This document shows positions 6,381 through 12,186 of a stretch of DNA of 12,186 nt, piece by piece. This stretch comes from CAYLYP01 sp964387795 (GTDB taxonomy: Bacteria > Bacteroidota > Bacteroidia > Bacteroidales > UBA7960). The notes beneath the pieces are model-generated. The model made no database searches. It was not told where the DNA came from and was given only the letters and a program-made list of their open reading frames with translations. The stretch lies in assembly GCA_964387795.1 (NCBI GenBank), contig CAYLYP010000091.1, positions 1-12,186 on the forward strand. The letters run 5' to 3'. The translations under genes and the position numbers were made by a program. Position 1 is the stretch's first letter; every line of letters begins with the position of its first letter.

Positions 6381-7175
6381 TTACAGATTAAAAACTGCAT
6401 TAGCAAATGAATAAACAGCATGTAAAGTCTCAGCAGGAGCTTCAAAATGACCCATGTGCCCAACATTTTTCAAAATCAATGCATGGGTGATATTGGTAAG
6501 CGCCATTTGTACCCATATATTTTCAAATGGCACCCTGCTGTCTTTCTGTCCGGCAACGAATAACACAGGACAACTGGCATTAATGAGAACATCAAGGGTA
6601 CTACCCCTCTGTCTCATGCCTTCCTGGGCTGCCATCAATGCCTCCGGACTCATTTTTTTTGCTTCTTCTGTTAATTCAGAAATCAGTTTCTGAAACTTGG
6701 GCTTATTATCTTCTGCAAATAAGTCCGGAATAAAGTTTAAAATAAAACTGGCATGGTTCTTTTTAATGACCTCAATTGCCCTTTCCCTCTGAAATTTTGC
6801 TTCATCTGAATCTGCCAATGATGATGAGTGGAACAAACCAAGCCCTTTCACCATTTGCCCATATTTACGGGTAAATGCAAGAGATACATATCCACCCATG
6901 GAATGACCAATAATAGCACATTGCTCTATTCCCAGATGAGATAATACCGCTTTAACAACATCAGCCATCAATTCCATTGTGTGAACGTCTCCAAGCATCC
7001 CACTCCTCCCATGTCCAGGAAGGTCAAGTGTCACTACCCTGAATTCTTTGGATAAAAATGAGACAAAATCCTTCCAGACATCACTTGTTTCTGTATATCC
7101 GTGAAGCAGCACCAATACATTTCCCTTTCCTTGCTCTGTATAGTAAATAGGGGCGTTTTTGTATATAAGTTCCAT
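6381..7175 (-). CDS. Alpha/beta-fold hydrolase
   Basis: This 264-residue protein is a cytoplasmic serine hydrolase with no signal peptide. The oxyanion HGYTE motif is at about 25-29, DLPGHGRSG at 51-59, and the nucleophile elbow GHSMGG at 90-95 (Ser92). The acid in GQKDSRVP (Asp212) and the histidine in VGHMGHFEAP (His240) complete the triad. A helical cap lies between about 120 and 185. The order and spacing match the BioH/haloperoxidase/esterase-like group. The substrate cannot be read from sequence, and annotations such as esterase or lactonase would be guesses. It is a single gene, convergent with the cofactor operon and divergent from the kinase, so there is no operon evidence for its role. 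The 146-nt upstream gap is very AT-rich. Confidence 0.85.
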   Translation of the reverse strand: MELIYKNAPIYYTEQGKGNVLVLLHGYTETSDVWKDFVSFLSKEFRVVTLDLPGHGRSGMLGDVHTMELMADVVKAVLSHLGIEQCAIIGHSMGGYVSLAFTRKYGQMVKGLGLFHSSSLADSDEAKFQRERAIEVIKKNHASFILNFIPDLFAEDNKPKFQKLISELTEEAKKMSPEALMAAQEGMRQRGSTLDVLINASCPVLFVAGQKDSRVPFENIWVQMALTNITHALILKNVGHMGHFEAPAETLHAVYSFANAVFNL

Positions 7176-7294
7176 ATGATGATTGTTAAACTTGAAGTGT
7201 TTTTTAAAGCTATAAAATTAAAAAAAATATGACTTTAATAGACAAAACATTCTTTTTTATATTAATAAAAAATAATCTTTATTGATTTTTTTGC

Positions 7295-7302
7295 TAATTT
7301 CG
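7295..7302 (+). promoter_or_regulatory. Weak -7-like element before the kinase gene
   Basis: TAATTTCG is one base from the TAnnTTTG consensus and lies 19 nt before the kinase ATG. No TTG at -33 spacing is visible. If used, the leader would be very short for the first ATG and about 37 nt for the alternative start at 7346. Confidence 0.25.
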
Positions 7303-7321
7303 ATATGTCAAACTTTATAGA

Positions 7322-8800
7322 ATGCTTGATTTTATTGACAAACCCATGAAAAACATAAACCGCCCCCAGTCATTAATTGTTATTGATGATGACACTTCCA
7401 GCCTTGATTTATTGAAATTTATTTTTTCAAAAAATTCAGAATCGCTTTGCCCATATTTCTGCAGTTCGGCTATTAAAGGCTTTGAACTTTGCAAGGAAAT
7501 AAAGCCCGATCTTATCATGCTCGATGTTTTAATGCCCGAGATGAATGGTTTTGAATTATGCAAAATGATAAAATCTGATAAAGACTTACAACATATCCCT
7601 GTGATTTTTATCACAGCCGCCAAAGACACTAACCAGATTATTGAAGGGTTTAAAACCGGGGCAGTAGATTATATTACTAAGCCTTTTAATAAAAGTGAAT
7701 TGCTTGCGAGGGTTAACAACCATATTGAATTAAAAACTTCAAGAGACCTAATTATTAGACAAAACATTCTTCTCCAAACAGAAATTGAAGAACGTAAACT
7801 TGCTGATGAGAAATTCAGAGCTTTATCTGAGACCTCATTTGAAGCTATCCTTTTTACCGATGACGACAGGATTATTGAAGCAAATGAAGCTGCTCTACAA
7901 CTTTTCGGCTATCAATACAACCAACTTTTGGGCCAAAACATTAATAAACTATTTAAAAGCAACGCTCCCGATTCGGCAATAAATAAACAAAGTTCTTCAA
8001 AAATAGAAAGCCCCGATGAAATTATTGCTTTAAAAGCCAATGGTGAAGAGTTTTTTTGTGAAATTCACGGAAGAAAAATCAAGTACAGAGGGCATTGGGT
8101 TAGTGTTACTGCTATCCGGGATATAACATTCAGAAAAGACATTGAACGCCAAATTATGAATGCCATCATTGAAACCGAAGAGACTGAACGAAAACGATTT
8201 GCCCGTGACCTTCATGATGGTTTAGGGGCATTGCTCTCTACTGTTAAGATTTTTGCCAACCTGGCTCAGAAAAAAGAAAAATCTGAAGATGAAAAATTCA
8301 ACCTGTTGGAACAATTAAAAGAAACAATTGCTGAAGCTATTGCCACAACACGACGTATCGCCAATAACCTGATGCCCGGTGTGCTTAGCGATTTCGGACT
8401 GGTACCTGCCATCAGCGCCTTTTGTTCCAAAGTGGACAGTTCAGGAGCCCTTAATATTAGCTTTTCGGCTGACCATTCTTTTCCGCGTTTAAGCCAGAAT
8501 ATCGAAATCAATCTTTACCGTGTTATCATGGAGCTCATTAATAATACTCTTAAACATGCCCATGCCAGAAACATATTTTTACAATTATCGTATAATTCAA
8601 ACAAAGTAAAAATTGAATACACTGATGACGGAAAAGGCTTTAACCTCGAAGAAAAGCTCCAGCATGGACAAACGAATAGCATGGGTTTAGGGAATATTGC
8701 TACACGTGTTAAAGCACTGGAAGGTGAATTACATTTTGAAACAGGCGAAGGCAAAGGCATCAAAGTAGATATTTTTATCCCACTTGACTTAAATAATTAA
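7322..8800 (+). CDS. Soluble sensor kinase: REC-PAS-HisKA_3-HATPase
   Basis: This 492-residue histidine kinase has no membrane segments. A receiver domain occupies about 18-135, with IDDD at the start, phospho-acceptor Asp68 in IMLDVLMPEMNG, the ITAAK switch and ITKPF. A short coiled linker leads to a PAS domain (about 160-275; ILFTDDDRIIEANEAALQLFG, then VTAIRDITFRK). The dimerisation/phosphotransfer region is HisKA_3 type, with ERKRFARDLHDG and phospho-His298. The ATPase domain has the N-box ELINN (404-408), DDGKGF (435-440) and a GLGN lid. HisKA_3 kinases pair with NarL/LuxR-type regulators, and one lies 116 nt downstream. The N-terminal REC suggests that another kinase feeds into this one, or feedback control. 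The signal is unknown. The true start may be Met9 (7346), since the receiver core starts later. Confidence 0.92.
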   Translation: MLDFIDKPMKNINRPQSLIVIDDDTSSLDLLKFIFSKNSESLCPYFCSSAIKGFELCKEIKPDLIMLDVLMPEMNGFELCKMIKSDKDLQHIPVIFITAAKDTNQIIEGFKTGAVDYITKPFNKSELLARVNNHIELKTSRDLIIRQNILLQTEIEERKLADEKFRALSETSFEAILFTDDDRIIEANEAALQLFGYQYNQLLGQNINKLFKSNAPDSAINKQSSSKIESPDEIIALKANGEEFFCEIHGRKIKYRGHWVSVTAIRDITFRKDIERQIMNAIIETEETERKRFARDLHDGLGALLSTVKIFANLAQKKEKSEDEKFNLLEQLKETIAEAIATTRRIANNLMPGVLSDFGLVPAISAFCSKVDSSGALNISFSADHSFPRLSQNIEINLYRVIMELINNTLKHAHARNIFLQLSYNSNKVKIEYTDDGKGFNLEEKLQHGQTNSMGLGNIATRVKALEGELHFETGEGKGIKVDIFIPLDLNN

Positions 8801-8831
8801 AAAAACATTTCAATAACCTTAAAAAAGTAAT

Positions 8832-8839
8832 TATTTTTG
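8832..8839 (+). promoter_or_regulatory. Possible -7 element before the response regulator
   Basis: TATTTTTG in the 116-nt gap matches TAnnTTTG, about 78 nt before the regulator start. There is no clear -33 TTG. It suggests that the regulator may be transcribed separately as well as with the kinase. Confidence 0.25.
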
Positions 8840-8916
8840 CTAAATATTGCTTTTTTGATTTTTAACAAGATAATTTTTTAAAGAAAGCATTAAAAAATTC
8901 CGGCAAACAAAAAGAT

Positions 8917-9582
8917 ATGGATAAAAATCTCAACATAATGATCGTGGATGATCAGCAAATCTTTAGAAAAGGGCTGATTATGCTATTGAACGAAATGCCT
9001 GGCATTAAGATATTTGGCGAAGCTTCAAACGGAAAAGAATACCTGGATAAGATTAATGACAATAAACTTCCCGACATAACCTTTATGGACATACAGATGC
9101 CGGAAATGGATGGCACTGAAGCCACTCGCCTGGCCGTTGAGAAATATCCGGAAATAAAAATCGTTGCCATTTCTATGTTTTCCGATGAAGATTACCTTGT
9201 CAATATGCTTGAAGCCGGAGTTAAAGGATTTTTATTAAAAACCGTTGAAGAAGCAGAATTAAGAAAAGCCATCAAACTTGTTGCCGACAATAAAAACTAT
9301 TTCTCCGACGAATTACTGCCTGCTTTAACAAACAGTATCATCAAAAGAAAAGACAAGAGCAGCAATGATGATGCATTAACAGAAGACCTTACCAGAAGGG
9401 AAATGGAAGTGCTCCAATTGATTTGCGAAGGCTTTACGATTAAGGAAATTGCCGATAAGCTTTTTATCAGCCAGCGTACTGTTGACGGGCATAAAGCAAA
9501 TTTATTCCGTAAAGCAAATGTTGACTCTAGTGTCAAACTGGTAACTTTTGCAATCAAACATAAACTCTATAAAATCTTTTAG
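8917..9582 (+). CDS. NarL/LuxR-family response regulator
   Basis: This 221-residue DNA-binding response regulator is the likely partner of the adjacent kinase. The receiver domain (about 5-125) has the acidic pair Asp11/Asp12 (IVDDQ), phospho-acceptor Asp58 in FMDIQMPEMDG, the switch Ser in AISMFS and the conserved Lys in FLLKT. A short linker leads to a GerE/LuxR helix-turn-helix (about 155-221): LTRREMEVLQLICEGFTIKEIADKL, then SQRTVDGHKANLFRK as the recognition helix. All hallmark residues are present. Such proteins usually activate promoters when phosphorylated. Targets cannot be predicted; the neighbouring small genes and the peptidase gene are possible but unsupported. No strong terminator is seen directly downstream. 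Confidence 0.95.
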   Translation: MDKNLNIMIVDDQQIFRKGLIMLLNEMPGIKIFGEASNGKEYLDKINDNKLPDITFMDIQMPEMDGTEATRLAVEKYPEIKIVAISMFSDEDYLVNMLEAGVKGFLLKTVEEAELRKAIKLVADNKNYFSDELLPALTNSIIKRKDKSSNDDALTEDLTRREMEVLQLICEGFTIKEIADKLFISQRTVDGHKANLFRKANVDSSVKLVTFAIKHKLYKIF

Positions 9583-9753
9583 CAGATTGTATTTTCAATT
9601 TTTCATTCCTTCTTATTTGATAATTCGGTATTTACAGAAATCTATTAATATGCCAGTTTATAGTATTATTTTTCTTACTTATATGTGATTATTAAGTTTT
9701 AAACATTTTAACACCCGTCCTTTTCACCTATTCAAATCGGGTAATCTACTTCA

Positions 9754-9784
9754 TTGTATGCCTGTTGGCTCTGCCATACATTTG
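9754..9784 (+). promoter_or_regulatory. Strong Bacteroidota-type promoter
   Basis: TTG at 9754-9756, a 20-nt spacer and TACATTTG at 9777-9784 make the best match in the window to the Bacteroidota sigma-factor consensus (TTG, about 19-21 nt, TAnnTTTG). Transcription would begin around 9790, at the inverted repeat and about 60 nt before the 57-aa ORF. The preceding 170 nt after the response regulator hold nothing I can identify. Confidence 0.6.
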
Positions 9785-9787
9785 TAA

Positions 9788-9813
9788 CATGAAATTGATA
9801 CAAAAATTTCATG
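9788..9813. repeat. 9-bp inverted repeat at the predicted transcription start
   Basis: CATGAAATT and AATTTCATG are perfect inverted arms separated by 8 nt (GATACAAA). The repeat starts 4 nt after the predicted -7 element. It could be an operator (two half-sites about 17 nt apart centre to centre) or a hairpin in the 5' end of the mRNA. Confidence 0.5.
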
Positions 9814-9852
9814 AATAAACCTTCAGGAAACAAGAAGTAAAAAATCATTAAA

Positions 9853-10026
9853 ATGAATACAAATATGTTGTCAGACAAAGAACTAAAGTATCTTGAGGAA
9901 CTCGAGAACAACAAAGATGTCATTTATTTACTTAACACCAGGGAATGTGAATTGATATCAAAGATGATTAAGAGTTACAAGGAGATCAGAAGACAAATTA
10001 CTGCACTGCAGCTAAGCAAAGATTAA
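9853..10026 (+). CDS. Small uncharacterised protein, 57 aa
   Basis: The ORF encodes 57 residues beginning MNTNMLSDKELKYL and ending ALQLSKD. It is rich in Lys, Glu and Leu, with no membrane segment, no signal peptide and no motif I recognise. The composition and the spacing of Leu, Ile and Tyr suggest two amphipathic helices broken near the NTRE segment (28-31). The call as a real gene rests on the strong promoter 69 nt upstream, an A-rich translation-start region (AAAATCATTAAA before ATG) typical of the phylum, and a non-random amino-acid composition. It is followed 63 nt later by another small ORF. A role in binding a regulator or ribosome is possible but not supported. Confidence 0.55.
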   Translation: MNTNMLSDKELKYLEELENNKDVIYLLNTRECELISKMIKSYKEIRRQITALQLSKD

Positions 10027-10089
10027 GCTTCTCAAACCACGCGGACAATAGGTAAAAAAAGCGGGTTTCATCTTTTTAAACAATAAGCA

Positions 10090-10302
10090 ATGACTTACAA
10101 AGATATTATTCTTAACCTTCTCAAAAAAAGGACTGATATCATATGCCTTGAGAAGCACCTTACCGATGAATTCCCTGATGAAACGAACAGTAGTAATCAG
10201 TTGGAACGATGGCTCAACGAAAATCATATTGTAGCCACAAGACTCGAAGACCAGGATCCTGTAAAACTGGTTTTAAAAAAAGAAGCGTGTTTGTTAAACT
10301 GA
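10090..10302 (+). CDS. Small uncharacterised protein, 70 aa
   Basis: This 70-residue ORF begins MTYKDIILNLLKKRTDIICL. It is charged and soluble-looking, with a predicted helix at the N-terminus, a polar DETNSSNQ segment (around 30-37), another helix (LERWLNENH) and a strand-like end (DPVKLVLKK). The helix-helix-strand pattern faintly resembles a small winged-helix fold, but no family is recognised. It follows the 57-aa gene by 63 nt and is followed 55 nt later by a strong terminator, so the two may form one short transcript. The overlapping minus-strand ORF in the same place has less plausible composition and is ignored. Confidence 0.5.
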   Translation: MTYKDIILNLLKKRTDIICLEKHLTDEFPDETNSSNQLERWLNENHIVATRLEDQDPVKLVLKKEACLLN

Positions 10303-10357
10303 CAAAACATGTTTTGTAAAATATTTTGCTCCTCCTTTCATATCTCCCAAGAGCAAT

Positions 10358-10384
10358 AAAGCCCCGCGATTATCGCGGGGCTTT
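10358..10384. terminator. Bidirectional GC-rich intrinsic terminator
   Basis: A 12-bp stem pairs AAAGCCCCGCGA (10358-10369) with TCGCGGGGCTTT (10373-10384) around a 3-nt loop, followed by further T residues. The minus-strand reading is also a hairpin followed by T-rich sequence. It serves the plus-strand small genes and the convergent peptidase gene, whose stop is 4 nt away. Confidence 0.92.
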
Positions 10385-10387
10385 TGT

Positions 10388-11779
10388 TTATTTTGTCTTC
10401 ATATAGTCTTCAACTTCGCTTACTGACTTTGGAATTGATTTGCCCAACACCCTATTCCCTCCTGCTGTTACCAAAACATCATCTTCTATCCTTACACCTC
10501 CAAAATCCAAATAACTTTCAACTTTTGAGTAGTTTATGAATTCATTAAACATTTTCTCCTGCTTCCATTGAGAATACAATTCAGGAATAAAATAGATCCC
10601 TGGCTCTACTGTTAAGACATACCCCTCTTTGAGCCTTTTCCCAAGCCTCAGGGAAGCCGTTCCAAACAATGTGCTCCTTTTTATCTCTTCATCATAGCCA
10701 ACATAGTTCTCTCCCATATCCTCCATGTCATGAACATCAAGACCCATCATGTGACCCAACCCATGTGGGAAAAACAATGCATGGGCTCCCTTTTCTGCTG
10801 CTTCATGGGTGTCGCCTTTCATCAGGCCTAATGCTTTTAAACCTTCTATTATAGTCCGTGCTGAGAGCAAATGTACATCACGATAAGGAACTCCGGGTTT
10901 TATGGCTGCTATTGCATCCATATTTGCCTTTAAAACAATCTCATAAATATCTTTCTGACGTGAATTAAACTTTCCACCAACCGGAATGGTACGTGTATGG
11001 TCACTTGCATAATGACTGATGTTCTCAGCTCCTGCATCTATAAGTAGCATCCTGCCTTCTGTCAAAAGATTCCCGTGATAATGGTTATGAAGCGTTTCTC
11101 CATGAACAGAAAGAATAATTGGAAACGAAACCTGGCCTCCATGCTTCATTGCTATCCCTTCCATTACCCCGGCAATTTCCATTTCGTAAATCCCTGGTTT
11201 AGCCATGCGCATCGCTGTGGTATGCATTTCATGTCCTATTGAAATTGCCTTTTCAATTTCAATGATTTCTACTTCTTCCTTTACCGACCTTAATGAAATG
11301 ACTGCTTTTATCAAAGCTAGCGATGCATAAGCCTTCTGGTGTTTTGGTTCTATTCCTGTAAGGCTTTGCAGCAACAGCTTATTCTCGGCCCTATAGGGGG
11401 GTAGAAAATGAACTTTCCTCCCTGAAGATATGGCTTTCTCAATATATGAAAACAATTCTGAATGAGATGAAGTCTTTGTTATCCCAACCTTTTGCCCAAG
11501 TTCCCTTATCGATGGTTGAGGCCCCATCCAAATAATATCTTCAATATCAACATCATTCCCAAACAATATATCCTCCCCATTGTCAAGATCAAGAACCCCG
11601 ATTAGATTTTCAAGGTCTAAACCAAAAAAATACAGAAAATTGCTGTCCTGCCTGAATTTATAAGCATTAGCAGGGTAATTCATTGGAGAATCAACATTCC
11701 CTGGAATCAATACAATCCCTTCGTTTAACAATGAACGTAATTTTTTTCGTCTTTCGACATATACACTGGAATGAAACAT
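10388..11779 (-). CDS. pepP: Aminopeptidase P family metallopeptidase (Xaa-Pro aminopeptidase, M24B)
   Basis: This 463-residue cytoplasmic enzyme should remove N-terminal residues that precede proline. The N-terminal AMP_N domain (about 1-140; YKFRQDSNFLYFFGL at 40-54) is followed by the pita-bread catalytic domain. All five dinuclear metal ligands are visible: Asp248 in LIDAGAE, Asp260 in SDHTRTIPV, His343 in HGLGHMMGLDVHD, Glu392 in TVEPGIYF and Glu432 in GGVRIEDDVLV. His350 in DVHD is also in place. Length fits bacterial PepP. Compared with the shorter prolidases, there is an insertion around 352-382 (MEDMGENYVGYDEE onward) and another after the EPGIYF motif, as I recall for Bacteroidota members. 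No operon partner is evident; it is convergent with the small plus-strand genes and shares their terminator. A role in peptide turnover is inferred. Confidence 0.93.
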   Translation of the reverse strand: MFHSSVYVERRKKLRSLLNEGIVLIPGNVDSPMNYPANAYKFRQDSNFLYFFGLDLENLIGVLDLDNGEDILFGNDVDIEDIIWMGPQPSIRELGQKVGITKTSSHSELFSYIEKAISSGRKVHFLPPYRAENKLLLQSLTGIEPKHQKAYASLALIKAVISLRSVKEEVEIIEIEKAISIGHEMHTTAMRMAKPGIYEMEIAGVMEGIAMKHGGQVSFPIILSVHGETLHNHYHGNLLTEGRMLLIDAGAENISHYASDHTRTIPVGGKFNSRQKDIYEIVLKANMDAIAAIKPGVPYRDVHLLSARTIIEGLKALGLMKGDTHEAAEKGAHALFFPHGLGHMMGLDVHDMEDMGENYVGYDEEIKRSTLFGTASLRLGKRLKEGYVLTVEPGIYFIPELYSQWKQEKMFNEFINYSKVESYLDFGGVRIEDDVLVTAGGNRVLGKSIPKSVSEVEDYMKTK

Positions 11780-12186
11780 AGATTTTAAATTTTAGTGATT
11801 ATTTCATTGTAAAAAAAATACTTTTTCAAGACTGGCGCAATGCCTGATTATGTTTTCTGGAAAATAAAACATACGTTTCCACGCTTAAAGAGCCACCTGT
11901 CCCTTCCTAAAAAAGAAAGGGGTAAAATACTAAAAAAACATCTTCCCGATTGGTTTTTTATGAATTTTTTATTTCAACACTTCAAGGGTCTTTTTACAAA
12001 AAATCACCTTACCTGTCCGACACTATATGCTTAAAAACTATATTTCTTGTATGATTGTTTTCTCTTATTCTCCTTTTCCTTTCCACCCCACATATAAAAA
12101 AGGCAATTATATTAAGGTACCGGCATTATTTTTTTTGGTATTTTTATTGCTTGTATTTCAATCTGACATTTAATATGCAAAATATT
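11780..12186. other. Intergenic stretch of about 400 nt without a convincing gene
   Basis: The region is AT-rich with long A and T runs. It should hold the peptidase promoter on the minus strand, but I find no good TAnnTTTG match there. Two short plus-strand ORFs are open: a 64-aa one at 11840-12034 (Lys/Phe-rich, no motif) and a 40-aa one at 12051-12173 ending in a hydrophobic segment. Neither has a clear promoter or homologue that I know. An ATG at 12175-12177 could begin a gene running off the right edge; only four codons are visible. Confidence 0.6.

Noticed and set aside
10012..10227. 71-aa minus-strand ORF opposite the 70-aa gene
   Set aside because: It has no promoter or motif, ends across the 57-aa gene, and the plus-strand reading has better composition plus a well-placed terminator.
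9853..10302. Toxin-antitoxin pair formed by the two small ORFs
   Set aside because: The two ORFs are 63 nt apart without overlap, and neither resembles a known toxin or antitoxin fold; size and adjacency alone are not enough.
11840..12034. 64-aa plus-strand ORF as a gene
   Set aside because: There is no recognisable promoter, motif or partner; its Lys/Phe-rich composition fits translated AT-rich spacer, so it is mentioned only as doubtful.

Overview
The window looks like chromosome from an AT-rich, probably anaerobic member of the Bacteroidota. The support is promoter-like TAnnTTTG (-7) elements upstream of several genes, A-rich leaders without clear Shine-Dalgarno sequences, and protein families typical of that phylum. 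There is no rRNA, tRNA, insertion sequence, CRISPR array or phage gene that I can recognise.

Region 1 (47-6296) is a molybdenum/tungsten cofactor island. On the minus strand, a permease and an ATPase of an oxyanion ABC importer (ModB/WtpB and ModC/WtpC type) overlap by 14 nt. Diverging from them on the plus strand is a five-gene run: a ThiF/HesA/MoeB-family adenylyltransferase, moeA, a compact moaA, moaC, and a MOSC-MogA fusion. Together these cover oxyanion uptake, cyclic pyranopterin monophosphate formation (MoaA+MoaC), adenylation of molybdopterin (MogA domain) and metal insertion (MoeA). A MOSC domain may act in sulfur or cofactor transfer. Not present in the window are the periplasmic binding protein (modA/wtpA/tupA), both molybdopterin synthase subunits (moaD, moaE), and mobA. 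The 227-nt divergent region carries three copies of TGCTTTATT. Two of them are arms of palindromes that abut or overlap predicted promoters of the two operons, a plausible metal- or cofactor-responsive operator region. A long perfect hairpin terminator closes the run.

Region 2 (6381-9582) holds a convergent alpha/beta-hydrolase and then a two-component pair: a soluble REC-PAS-HisKA_3-HATPase kinase and a NarL/LuxR-type response regulator.

Region 3 (9583-10386) holds two small uncharacterised proteins (57 and 70 aa). The first has the best Bacteroidota-type promoter in the window, with a 9-bp inverted repeat just downstream. A strong bidirectional terminator separates them from the next gene.

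Region 4 (10388-12186) holds an aminopeptidase P family metallopeptidase on the minus strand, followed by about 400 nt of AT-rich sequence with only doubtful short ORFs. The cofactor island with its odd gene content and operator-like repeats is the part most worth following up. I see no convincing evidence of a wholly new system.
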